Notes under the pieces: model-generated
Told to the model about the DNA's origin: nothing
The model's input: the letters and a program-made list of their open reading frames with translations, nothing else
Databases searched by the model: none
NCBI GenBank assembly: GCA_900765525.1
Contig: CAAFRY010000184.1
Coordinates: 1-18,456 of the forward strand
DNA length: 18,456 nucleotides
From: an uncultured Blautia sp.
Lineage (GTDB): Bacteria > Bacillota > Clostridia > Lachnospirales > Lachnospiraceae
Direction: 5' to 3'
In this document: one piece after another, positions 7,386 through 14,721 of the stretch
Layout of the letters: each line of letters begins with the position of its first letter
How positions within the stretch are numbered: position 1 is the stretch's first letter
Made by a program: the position numbers and the translations under genes

Positions 7386-9248
7386 ATGAGCGTATGGAAA
7401 TTAAAGCCAAGCTGTAAAGATTACCTCTGGGGCGGACGCCGGCTGGCAGAGGAATATGGAAAAGAGTATGACGGGGAAATTCTGGCGGAGACCTGGGAGC
7501 TTTCCTGTCATCCGGACGGACCTTCCCGGATAGCAAACGGCCCTTATGAGGGGAAAACCCTTCAGGAATATATTGAGGAAGAGGGGAAAGAGGTACTGGG
7601 AATCAACTGCAGAAGATTCCGGGATTTCCCTATTCTGACCAAGTTTATTGACGCCAGAGAAAATCTGTCTATCCAGGTTCACCCGGATAACCGCTACGCC
7701 CTGAAAAACGAGGGCCAGTACGGAAAAACAGAGATGTGGTATGTGATGGACGCAGGGCCGGAGGCCTTTCTCTATTATGGATTTAAGAAGGAAATCAGCA
7801 AGGAGGAGTTTGCCAGAAGAATCCAGGAGGACACCCTTCTGGAGGTTCTCAATGCCGTTCCAGTGCAGAAAGGAGACGTTCTCTTTATTGAATCAGGAAC
7901 CATTCATGCCATTGGCGCTGACATCCTCATTGCGGAAATCCAGCAAAATTCTAATGTCACCTACCGGGTGTATGACTACGGAAGAGTAGGAAAGGACGGC
8001 AAGAAAAGGGATTTGCATATTGAAAAGGCCCTTGCAGTAACCAATCGTGTGCCTCTTCTCAAAAGCAAAAGCAGCTATCCCCATGTGGCGGACTGTGATT
8101 ACTTCACCGTAGATAAGCTGAACCTGGACGGCCAGGTTATGTCCAAAATGACAGGAGAAGTGTCAGAGGATTCTTTCCTCAGCATTTTAATCCTGGACGG
8201 TGAGGGGACAGTTACCTGCGGAAATAAGGTTTCTTATCAGAAAGGGGACAGTCTCTTTCTCCCTGCAGGAAGCGGAACCTATGTGGTGGAAGGAAGCTGT
8301 GACGCCCTGGTTACCAGAATCCGGGAGAAGGCGGCTCCTGTCCGTATCGGCATGGATTTAGGCAGCAGGGAAGCCAGAATCGGTCTGGTGGATGTACATG
8401 ATAAAATCCTGGATTCTGTGTGCTTCCCCACAGACCGGACATGCCCGCCGGAGGAAATTCTGGGTACAGCGGCCCAGAAGGCTTTGGAGCTTTTAGAAAA
8501 GAATGGAATTTCTATGGAACAGTGTACCGGAGCCGGCGTAGGCCTGGCCGGAACTGTAGACCGGAAAAAAGGCCTGGTCCGTTATTCCAACAATATCTGC
8601 TGGGAAGATGTGGCTGTGGTACAGGAGCTGAGCCGTTATCTTCCGGTCCCCATAGAAATCGCCAATAACGGCGACTGTGCGGCTCTGGGGGAAGTCATGG
8701 CAGGAGCCGGGAAAGAATGCAGTGATGTGGTAATGCTCACCATAGGAGCCGGAGTAGGCGGCGCCGTGATTGTAGACGGAGAAATCTACCAGGGCAAGGG
8801 CCTGGGGGGCAGCGAGCTGGGACACATGGTTATTGTGGAAAATGGCCAGCCCTGTACCTGCGGCCGCAGAGGCTGTCTGGAGGCTTATGTGTCTGTGACG
8901 GCCCTGAAGCGTCAGGCAGAGGAAAAAAACGGGAAAGCCTGGAGCCTGGAAGAGATTTTCTCCGGGGCCCAGGCCGGGGACCCGGCCATGAAGGAGCTGC
9001 TGGATTTGTATACCCAGCGGCTGGGAACCGGGATTGTCAATCTGGTAAATATTTTCCGGCCCCAGATGGTACTGCTGGGCGGAGAAATCTCCCCCTGGGG
9101 CCAGAGACTTCTTCCCTCCCTCAGGAAAATCGTGGAGGAAGGCTCCTTTGGAAAAGACAAAGGCCAGCTTCCCCTGCTGGAGACAGCGGCCCTGGGAAAA
9201 GACGCCGGGATGATTGGCGCAGCGGGGATTTTGAGGATTGGGAGATAG
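7386..9248 (+). CDS. Fused class I phosphomannose isomerase - ROK kinase
   Basis: A 620-residue two-domain enzyme. Residues 1 to about 315 are a type I phosphomannose isomerase (ManA): SIQVHPDN gives zinc ligands Gln97 and His99, KTEMWYV gives Glu116, and SGTIHAIG gives His174. Residues about 319-620 are a ROK sugar kinase: IGMDLGSREARIGLVD, GVGLAGTVD, NNICWED, IGAGVGGA, SELGHM with Glu477 and His480, and the zinc motif CTCGRRGC (Cys490, 492, 497). The pair would turn mannose-6-P into fructose-6-P and phosphorylate the glucose left by mannosylglucose phosphorolysis. One oddity is that the usual ENDAN catalytic motif reads ANNGD, so the normal Asp position is Asn428 while Asp430 takes the usual Asn place. 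Kinase activity is therefore uncertain. AGGGAGAG precedes the ATG and there is no frame break at the junction. Confidence 0.88.
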   Translation: MSVWKLKPSCKDYLWGGRRLAEEYGKEYDGEILAETWELSCHPDGPSRIANGPYEGKTLQEYIEEEGKEVLGINCRRFRDFPILTKFIDARENLSIQVHPDNRYALKNEGQYGKTEMWYVMDAGPEAFLYYGFKKEISKEEFARRIQEDTLLEVLNAVPVQKGDVLFIESGTIHAIGADILIAEIQQNSNVTYRVYDYGRVGKDGKKRDLHIEKALAVTNRVPLLKSKSSYPHVADCDYFTVDKLNLDGQVMSKMTGEVSEDSFLSILILDGEGTVTCGNKVSYQKGDSLFLPAGSGTYVVEGSCDALVTRIREKAAPVRIGMDLGSREARIGLVDVHDKILDSVCFPTDRTCPPEEILGTAAQKALELLEKNGISMEQCTGAGVGLAGTVDRKKGLVRYSNNICWEDVAVVQELSRYLPVPIEIANNGDCAALGEVMAGAGKECSDVVMLTIGAGVGGAVIVDGEIYQGKGLGGSELGHMVIVENGQPCTCGRRGCLEAYVSVTALKRQAEEKNGKAWSLEEIFSGAQAGDPAMKELLDLYTQRLGTGIVNLVNIFRPQMVLLGGEISPWGQRLLPSLRKIVEEGSFGKDKGQLPLLETAALGKDAGMIGAAGILRIGR

Positions 9249-9319
9249 AGGAATACAGCTTGGTTATGCAAAGCTTTAATTGATTAAAAATATAGGCATA
9301 CTGGATTGGATGATTAACG

Positions 9320-9356
9320 GGACTGAATTCTGTACTTTACAGGATTCAGTCCTTTT
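9320..9356 (+). terminator. Intrinsic terminator of the mannan locus
   Basis: GGACTGAATtCTGT (9320-9333) pairs with ACAGgATTCAGTCC (9339-9352), giving a 14-bp stem with one wobble pair and a 5-nt loop, followed by TTTT. It lies about 70 nt after the isomerase-kinase stop. The convergent sigma/anti-sigma operon ends at 9418; on the minus strand the hairpin has no adjacent T-run, so it mainly serves the plus strand. Confidence 0.8.
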
Positions 9357-9417
9357 GGTATGCAGTGCCCTTCGTACACTGAAGGTAATGTTGTTTGAGG
9401 AAGGATAAGTTATCTGC

Positions 9418-10479
9418 CTAGGGCAGCGTAATGGTAAAGGCCTGGCCTATGGGCTGATAATCGTTGCTGATTTTGCCGCTGGTTTCCGGCATTTTTACTG
9501 CGTATGGAGTAAGAGTAAGGGAGGAAGCATCCTCATGGATGTAACCGTTGGTTATGGTGCTGACCTCCATCCGGCCCTGGCCGTCGCTCATATGGCGGAT
9601 GAGGAACTCCACAGGATTTCCCAAATCATCGGTACCCTGGAGAATTACGTCATAAGTATATTTGTCTGAGGTAGTAGTAAAGTAGATTTTTTGTCCCATG
9701 CTGTTTGAGGTGTACTTCTGCAGGGTGATTTCCGTTCCGTCAGGCAGTGGAATGGTTTCCTTTAATTCCAGTGTTTTAGTGTCCAGTGCCAGTTCTTTTC
9801 CTGAGGCGGAGAAGGCCATGGTTCCCAGTTTTTTTCCGTCCAGATAATACTGGATTTCCAGGTCCAGGGTCTGGGCTGTGTCTATATCTGGAAGCTCCAG
9901 TTCCATATTGCTTACCAGATTATAGTCGTCAGCCTTTTGTACGCTGCCGCTGGCTGCTGTGCTTATCATCCTTCCGTTGAGAAAGACTGTGGCGTCTGGA
10001 ATATACTCAGAAGGAATCCTGTCTCCGTCTATTTTTTCTGGGGTAGTGACAGTGTCGGAAATATACAGGGTTTCCTCATCAAGAACCACTTCTGTCAGGG
10101 TTATGGTGACTTCTCTACCGGTTATGGATTGGCCCACCACGGTTTTATAAGGAGCCAGGTCCTGGGAAATACCCATTAAATGAGCCAAGTCATAGGTTAC
10201 GGCCTTCATGCCGGCGTAAACCGTCTGACGTATCGGCCCTATAGAACTTCCGGCTAGTACCAGGCAGACAATGGCTGCTGCCGCTGCAAATTTTTTCCAG
10301 CTGGGAGAAGCGGAATGCCTGTCAGCAGAGGATTCTTTCCGGCTTGAAGTAGCAGTGCGTTTGGCGGTAAAGGACTTTTTCCAGGCGTTCAATTCCCCGG
10401 GGGTAATATCCAGGGGGCTGTAGGATTGGGGTTCGTTGTCCATATTGTTTAATAAATCATAGATAGAAGTATCTTTCAT
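9418..10479 (-). CDS. DUF4179 membrane protein, putative anti-sigma factor
   Basis: A 353-residue single-pass protein. It has a cytosolic N-terminus (1-62) rich in charged and Ser/Thr residues, a transmembrane helix at about 64-80, and an extracytoplasmic part. That part begins with a DUF4179-like stretch at about 95-145 (YDLAHLMGI, VGQSITGREVTITLTEVVLDEETLYIS) followed by beta-rich sequence to the end. DUF4179 proteins are commonly encoded next to sigma-70-like genes in Clostridia and are thought to be anti-sigma factors holding the sigma at the membrane. Its ATG follows the sigma stop by 2 nt, with AAAGGAG inside the end of the sigma gene, so the pair is coupled. The N-terminus lacks a HxxxCxxC zinc anti-sigma motif. 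The anti-sigma role is inferred from context and family. Confidence 0.78.
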   Translation of the reverse strand: MKDTSIYDLLNNMDNEPQSYSPLDITPGELNAWKKSFTAKRTATSSRKESSADRHSASPSWKKFAAAAAIVCLVLAGSSIGPIRQTVYAGMKAVTYDLAHLMGISQDLAPYKTVVGQSITGREVTITLTEVVLDEETLYISDTVTTPEKIDGDRIPSEYIPDATVFLNGRMISTAASGSVQKADDYNLVSNMELELPDIDTAQTLDLEIQYYLDGKKLGTMAFSASGKELALDTKTLELKETIPLPDGTEITLQKYTSNSMGQKIYFTTTSDKYTYDVILQGTDDLGNPVEFLIRHMSDGQGRMEVSTITNGYIHEDASSLTLTPYAVKMPETSGKISNDYQPIGQAFTITLP

Positions 10480-10481
10480 AG

Positions 10482-11048
10482 CTATTCTCCTTTCGAGGCA
10501 CGGTTGGCAAAGATGCTGCGGATTTTCTTTTTTCCTCTGGATAAATGGTTGTAGATAACCGGCTTGGACATGCCGGTATTCCGGCTGACTTCCTCAAGGT
10601 CTTGCTCTTCGATATAAACCTTTCGGAATAACTCCCGGTCCTGGGGCTTTAGACATTCCAGCAGCTTTTGGATTTCTTCAGCGATTTCCTGCTGCAGAAC
10701 CAAGGCTTCCGGCTGTCCTTCCCGGGACTGCATCTGGGGTTCCTGTTCTTCCCAGCTTAACTCTGCCAGATGCCTGGCATATCTGCGCCTGCAGTCCAGG
10801 GCCTTGATACGGGCTACGCCGGCAATCCAGTTGTCAAAAGAGTTTCGCTTCTCATCATAGGAAGAGATATGCTCCCAAACAGCAAAAAACACGTCATTGA
10901 TACATTCTTCTTCATACTGCCGAAGACTTCCCAGATGTCTGCGGATAACGGCTTTCACCAGTCCGCCGAACCGGGCCATGCAGTATTCCAGAGCTTTTTC
11001 ATTTCTTCTGGAAATCTCCCCGATAAAATTTTTATCTGTTATCTTCAT
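10482..11048 (-). CDS. ECF-type RNA polymerase sigma-70 factor
   Basis: A 188-residue ECF-like sigma factor. Region 2 spans about 20-95, including INDVFFAVWEHISSYDEKRNSF and the -10-recognising FDNWIAGVARIKALDCRRRY. A linker at 96-125 follows, then region 4 at about 130-180 with the helix-turn-helix LEEVSRNTGMSKPVIYNHLSRGKKKIR. AAGGAGG lies 4 nt before the ATG. It is coupled to the downstream DUF4179 membrane protein, so an extracytoplasmic signal released through that protein is the likely control. The regulon is unknown; autoregulation and control of the divergent MATE unit are possible because the shared 287-nt upstream region holds repeated motifs. The family is sure, the subgroup is not assigned. 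Confidence 0.87.
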   Translation of the reverse strand: MKITDKNFIGEISRRNEKALEYCMARFGGLVKAVIRRHLGSLRQYEEECINDVFFAVWEHISSYDEKRNSFDNWIAGVARIKALDCRRRYARHLAELSWEEQEPQMQSREGQPEALVLQQEIAEEIQKLLECLKPQDRELFRKVYIEEQDLEEVSRNTGMSKPVIYNHLSRGKKKIRSIFANRASKGE

Positions 11049-11335
11049 AGGGCCTCCTTGCTGTGGTTTTTTCTATACAAGGGCAATAAGCTTATCATCA
11101 CTGTACATTAGTTTGACAAGGGTACCTACTCTGAACAAGGCATGTATGTTCTTGTTCAGAGAGGGTACGTTCCTTTGTTTATACTATAGATTCGCAATGA
11201 AAGAAAGATTTCTATCCGATTTAGAAAAAAAGAAAAAATTTTTGCCTGCCTTGTTCAGATAGGGTAAGACATGATAGAATAAAAAAGTATAAGAGACATT
11301 TGACAATTCCGGCAAAAGTGGAAAGGAAGATTATA
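11049..11335. promoter_or_regulatory. Divergent control region with three copies of a 17-nt motif
   Basis: The 287 nt between the leftward sigma gene and the rightward nucleotidyltransferase gene hold no gene. A motif close to CTTGTTCAGAGAGGGTA occurs three times: on the minus strand ending at 11139, on the plus strand at 11151-11167, and on the plus strand at 11250-11266 with one mismatch over 17 nt. The first two form a dyad: GTACC..CTCTGAACAAG (11122-11139) faces CTTGTTCAGAG..GGTAC (11151-11168) across 11 nt. An A/T tract lies at 11221-11242. This looks like an operator array or promoter-proximal binding sites serving one or both divergent units. The bound factor is unknown. Confidence 0.55.
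11251..11280 (+). promoter_or_regulatory. Candidate promoter of the nucleotidyltransferase-MATE-TCS operon
   Basis: TTGTTC (11251-11256) and TAGAAT (11275-11280) are separated by 18 nt, with an extended -10 TG at 11272-11273. The -35 element lies inside the third copy of the repeated motif, so a protein binding that motif could block or recruit polymerase. It is 55 nt upstream of the ATG at 11336. Identified by eye only. Confidence 0.35.
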
Positions 11336-11656
11336 ATGGATACAGGAATCCGGGCAGTGGTTATGGAAGAAATTCGGGAATTGGCCAGAAGACATGGCTT
11401 GGAGCAAGTGATTTTGTTTGGTTCCAGGGCCCGGGGGGATTATGGACGGGCCAGCGATATAGATTTGGCGGTGGAGGGCGGCGATATTACAGGATTTTCC
11501 CTGGATGTAGATGAAACTACATCCACGTTGCTGCAGTATGATTTTGTGGATTTAGGCAGTAATCTGCAGGAAGATTTAAGAAGGGAAATCCAAAGAGACG
11601 GTATCCTGCTATATACGAAAGAAAGGAAAGAAGAGGATGGAAGAAAACAGAAATGA
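11336..11656 (+). CDS. MNT-type minimal nucleotidyltransferase (orphan)
   Basis: A 106-residue nucleotidyltransferase of the MNT/KNTase superfamily. ILFGSRARGDYGRASDIDLAV carries the GS motif (Gly29, Ser30) and the metal-binding pair Asp41 and Asp43; a third acidic residue is likely Asp69 or Asp72 in YDFVDLG. MntA-type proteins are usually antitoxins that adenylylate a HEPN ribonuclease encoded beside them, but no HEPN gene is seen here on either side. The start is ATG 11336, 8 nt after GGAAAGGA. An upstream in-frame TTG at 11300 has no such site. The 3' end overlaps the MATE gene by 20 nt, so the two are coupled. The biochemical activity is likely; the role and target are unknown. Confidence 0.82.
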   Translation: MDTGIRAVVMEEIRELARRHGLEQVILFGSRARGDYGRASDIDLAVEGGDITGFSLDVDETTSTLLQYDFVDLGSNLQEDLRREIQRDGILLYTKERKEEDGRKQK

Positions 11657-12983
11657 TTTTACCCAGGGCAGTATAGTGAAGAAAATGCTGAAGTTTATGG
11701 TTCCTGTTCTCGGGGCACTGATTTTACAGGCCATGTACGGGGCCGTGGATATTCTGGTGGTGGGCTGGTTCGGCACCACGGCGGGAATATCCGGTGTTTC
11801 TACAGGAAGCAATATTGTGAATCTGGTGGTATTTACAGTAACCGGGCTGTCCATGGGTATTACGGTGCTGATTGGACGTTATATCGGAGAGAAGAGAAAT
11901 GAGAGAGTGGGAAAGGTAATCGGCGGGGCGGTCTGCTTTTTTGCAGTGGTTTCGGTGGTTTTAGCGGCAGTTTTAATCCTGTTTGCACGGCCTTTGGCCA
12001 TTCTGATGCAGGCTCCTGCGGAAGCCCTGGATTTGACTGTAACTTATGTGCGTATCTGCGGCGGGGGCATTGCTTTTATCATTGCTTATAATGTCATAAG
12101 CAGTATTTTCAGGGGAATGGGAAATTCCAGGCTGCCTCTCCTCTTTGTAGCCATTGCCTGCGGCGTGAACGTTGTGGGAGATTTATTCTTTGTGGCGGTG
12201 CTGGATATGAATGTGGCGGGAGCAGCCCTGGCTACAGTGCTGGCCCAGGCTGTCAGCGTAGTGCTGTCGCTGGTGATTATCCGCCGCCAGAAGCTGCCCT
12301 TTACCATGAGCCGCAAGGATATTTGCTTTAACAGAGAAATAGGGAACTTCGTAAGAGTGGGAATTCCTATTGCCTTCCAGGAAATCCTGACCCAGCTTTC
12401 CTTCCTGGCCCTGTGTGCCTTTATCAACCGGTTGGGACTGGAGGCTTCCTCAGGGTACGGGGTAGCCAATAAGATTGTCAGCTTTATCATGTTGATACCA
12501 AGCGCTCTTATGCAGTCCATGTCAGCCTTTGTGGCTCAGAATGTGGGGGCAGGGAAAGAAGAGCGGGCAAGAAAGGCCCTTTTCACCGGCATGGGTATCG
12601 GCTGTGCTATCGGAGTTTTCGTGGGACTGTTTGCCTTCTTCAGAGGCGATTTGATGGCCTATGTATTTACCGCAGAACCGGCAGTTATCGAAAGGGCTGC
12701 CCAGTACCTTATGGGGTTTGCGCCGGAGGCGGTGGTTACCTGTATTCTGTTTAGTTTTATCGGGTATTTTAACGGACACAGCCAGACCTTTTTCGTTATG
12801 GTCCAGGGCCTGGCCCAGACCTTTTTGGTACGGCTTCCTGTGTCCTATATTATGAGTATCCAGGAAGATGCCAGCCTGGCCTGGATAGGAACAGCAGCGC
12901 CCAGCGCTACTGTGTTCGGCATACTTTTGAACGTGCTGTTTTTTATATGGTATTCCAAACGACTAAAGGGAGAAAGCAGATGA
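11637..12983 (+). CDS. MATE family efflux transporter
   Basis: A 448-residue integral membrane protein with about 12 predicted helices and the typical two-lobe MATE arrangement. Features are an N-terminal MLKFMVPVLGALILQAMYGAVDILVVG, the VTGLSMGITVLIGRYIGEKR loop (about 69-93), SSIFRGMGNSRLPL in the first lobe, and the matching SAFVAQNVGAGKEERA in the second. MATE pumps export cationic drugs or other small molecules using Na+ or H+ gradients. The start ATG at 11637 lies within the end of the nucleotidyltransferase gene behind a purine-rich GAAAGGAAAGAAGAGG. The stop overlaps the response regulator start (ATGA), putting pump and two-component system in one transcript. The substrate cannot be told from sequence. 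Confidence 0.9.
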   Translation: MEENRNDFTQGSIVKKMLKFMVPVLGALILQAMYGAVDILVVGWFGTTAGISGVSTGSNIVNLVVFTVTGLSMGITVLIGRYIGEKRNERVGKVIGGAVCFFAVVSVVLAAVLILFARPLAILMQAPAEALDLTVTYVRICGGGIAFIIAYNVISSIFRGMGNSRLPLLFVAIACGVNVVGDLFFVAVLDMNVAGAALATVLAQAVSVVLSLVIIRRQKLPFTMSRKDICFNREIGNFVRVGIPIAFQEILTQLSFLALCAFINRLGLEASSGYGVANKIVSFIMLIPSALMQSMSAFVAQNVGAGKEERARKALFTGMGIGCAIGVFVGLFAFFRGDLMAYVFTAEPAVIERAAQYLMGFAPEAVVTCILFSFIGYFNGHSQTFFVMVQGLAQTFLVRLPVSYIMSIQEDASLAWIGTAAPSATVFGILLNVLFFIWYSKRLKGESR

Positions 12984-13663
12984 TGAAGTATATCATGATT
13001 CTGGAGGATGACAAGGAGCTGGCGGAGGGTATGTCCCTGGCCCTTGCGGGAGAGGATTTTTCCTTTTCCCTCTGCGAAACCATAGAAGAGGCGGAAAAGC
13101 AGTGGCAGGAGCGAGACTTTGATTTGCTGCTTCTGGACGTAAATCTGCCGGATGGCAGCGGCTTTGATTTCTGCAGAAGGGTCCGTGAGGAAAGCAAGGT
13201 TCCCATTATCCTCCTTACGGCCAGGGATATGGAGCTGGACATTGTGCGGGGACTGGAGTGCGGAGGGGATGATTACATCACCAAGCCTTTCAGCGTCACC
13301 ATACTGAGGGCCAGAATCCGGGCTCTTCTACGGCGGGTGTCCCCAAGGGAGGAAACGGAATACTGTAAAGGGCCCTTCCGGTTTTATTTCGCCTCCATGG
13401 AATTTTTCAAAGAGGGAAGGGCAGTGGATTTAAGCCGGACAGAACAGAAAATTCTGTATCTGCTGGTTTTTCATCCGGGCCAGATTCTCACCAGGGAAAG
13501 GCTTTTGTCCTGGGTATGGGAGGAAGGCTCCCAGTATGTGGAGGATAACGCCCTTTCTGTGGGAATCCGAAGACTGAGAGATAAGCTGGAGGATGTGCCG
13601 TCCAAACCAAGATACATAAAAACCGTGTATGGAAAAGGATATGTATGGGAGAATAAGTTATGA
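12980..13663 (+). CDS. OmpR/PhoB-family response regulator
   Basis: A 227-residue two-domain regulator. The receiver (about 1-115) has the acidic pair Asp10/Asp11, phospho-acceptor Asp53 in LLLLDVNLPDGSG, Thr80 and Lys102 (DDYITKPF). The C-terminal winged helix (about 130-225) has LSRTEQKILYLLVFHPG, the recognition-helix stretch VEDNALSVGIRRLRDKLE, and the wing IKTVYGKGYVW. Start chosen at ATG 12980, with AAAGGGAG 7 nt upstream and an ATGA overlap with the MATE stop; ATG 12983 is an alternative. Its partner kinase follows with another ATGA overlap. By analogy with BceR-like systems, the ABC transporter genes downstream of a 135-nt gap are the likely targets. Confidence 0.92.
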   Translation: MMKYIMILEDDKELAEGMSLALAGEDFSFSLCETIEEAEKQWQERDFDLLLLDVNLPDGSGFDFCRRVREESKVPIILLTARDMELDIVRGLECGGDDYITKPFSVTILRARIRALLRRVSPREETEYCKGPFRFYFASMEFFKEGRAVDLSRTEQKILYLLVFHPGQILTRERLLSWVWEEGSQYVEDNALSVGIRRLRDKLEDVPSKPRYIKTVYGKGYVWENKL

Positions 13664-14586
13664 ATATGTGGATGACTGCGGCCTTTATTCTGGGCCTTTT
13701 GTGGATGGGCCTGTGGATTTTCTGGGCAGTGAGATACAGAAAAAGGACGGCAGACCAGATGGAGCTGCTTTTAAACCGGCTGGATGAGGTCCTTTCCGGT
13801 AAGGAGCAGCAGGTTTCCTGGGATGAATCCATGGATTCTGCAATCGGGGAACGGCTGAACCGTTTGCTCTGGGCCTTTCAGGCAGACAATGCCAGGGCCA
13901 GGCAGGAAAAGGAAGGGGTAAAGTCCCTGCTTTCTGATATTTCCCATCAGGTGAGAGCGCCTCTGTCTAATATTTTGCTTTACGCCGGGCTTTTGCGGGA
14001 GCGGGAAGGGACGGAGGAAGAAAAGAAAATGGCGGAAAAAATCCAGTCTCAGGCAGAGAAACTGGATTTTTTTATGAAAGAACTGATTCGTTCCTCTTAT
14101 CTGGAAACGGATATGATTGCCGTAAAGCCGGAGCCTGCATCTGTGGAGGAGCTGATAGACAGAGTCTGTCAGGGAGCTGAGGTCCTTGCCATGGAAAAGA
14201 GCATTGCTTTTGACATAAATGTTTCCCAAGGCCAGGCTGTTTTTGATATGAAGTGGACCCAAGAGGCCCTGGGCAATATTTTGGATAATGCCATTAAGTA
14301 TTCACCCTCAGGAAGTACGGTAATTCTGTCTTCCAGGGAGTTTGATTCTTTCGTAGCTGTGGAAATAAGGGACCAGGGTATGGGTATTCCGGAAAAGGAA
14401 TTGGGGATGATTTTTACCCGGTTTTACCGTTCGCCCAGGGTAGCCCAGACAAGAGGTCTGGGTATTGGTTTATATCTGGCAAGAGAAATCCTCCAGAAGC
14501 AGGGCGGGTATATTAAGGTGAATTCTGTTCCGGGACAGGGCTCCGGGTTTTCTGTGTTTCTTCCCAAAAGAGGCTTTGGAAGATAA
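13660..14586 (+). CDS. Sensor histidine kinase with one N-terminal membrane helix
   Basis: A 308-residue kinase with a single transmembrane helix at about 5-24, almost no extracytoplasmic part, and a short linker. The DHp domain follows with SDISHQVRAPL (phospho-acceptor His96), then the HATPase_c domain: N-box NILDNAIKY (Asn206, Asn210), G1 DQGMGIP (238-244), F-box FTRFYRS, G2 GLGIGL (266-271). The lack of a sensor domain resembles the intramembrane-sensing kinases of Firmicutes, which typically have two helices and read the state of a partner ABC transporter. That fits the FtsX-type transporter encoded next. The start ATG at 13660 overlaps the regulator's stop. No terminator is seen after its stop at 14586. 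Confidence 0.9.
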   Translation: MNMWMTAAFILGLLWMGLWIFWAVRYRKRTADQMELLLNRLDEVLSGKEQQVSWDESMDSAIGERLNRLLWAFQADNARARQEKEGVKSLLSDISHQVRAPLSNILLYAGLLREREGTEEEKKMAEKIQSQAEKLDFFMKELIRSSYLETDMIAVKPEPASVEELIDRVCQGAEVLAMEKSIAFDINVSQGQAVFDMKWTQEALGNILDNAIKYSPSGSTVILSSREFDSFVAVEIRDQGMGIPEKELGMIFTRFYRSPRVAQTRGLGIGLYLAREILQKQGGYIKVNSVPGQGSGFSVFLPKRGFGR

Positions 14587-14721
14587 GAGGACCAAATGTG
14601 TCAAAACTGTCATCTTCAGGAAAGAAGGCAGAAAGATTCCTGTGGTAAGATACCTTTAGCGTACAGGAAATCAAAGGCCTTAGAATTTTGTGCGGAAGAA
14701 CAAATGGGATAGGAAGAAAGG
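14587..14721 (+). promoter_or_regulatory. Gap before the ABC genes with a TGTCA direct repeat
   Basis: TGTCA at 14599-14603 and 14608-14612 form a direct repeat with a 9-nt period, the sort of site OmpR-type regulators can bind. About 34 nt after it lies a TAAGAT (14646-14651) that could be a -10 element, with no good -35, as expected of an activator-dependent promoter. A dyad CCTGT/ACAGG spans 14639-14667. Suggestive only. Confidence 0.3.

Noticed and set aside
6494..7387. Long minus-strand open frame of 297 codons antisense to the phosphohexomutase and isomerase genes
   Set aside because: It lies wholly opposite strongly conserved coding sequence, has no recognisable domain and no good ribosome binding site; it is a codon-usage shadow.
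11300..11335. TTG start for the nucleotidyltransferase
   Set aside because: GGAAAGGA is placed for ATG 11336 and the extra 12 residues add nothing family-like. The TTGACA here has no -10 at a workable distance.
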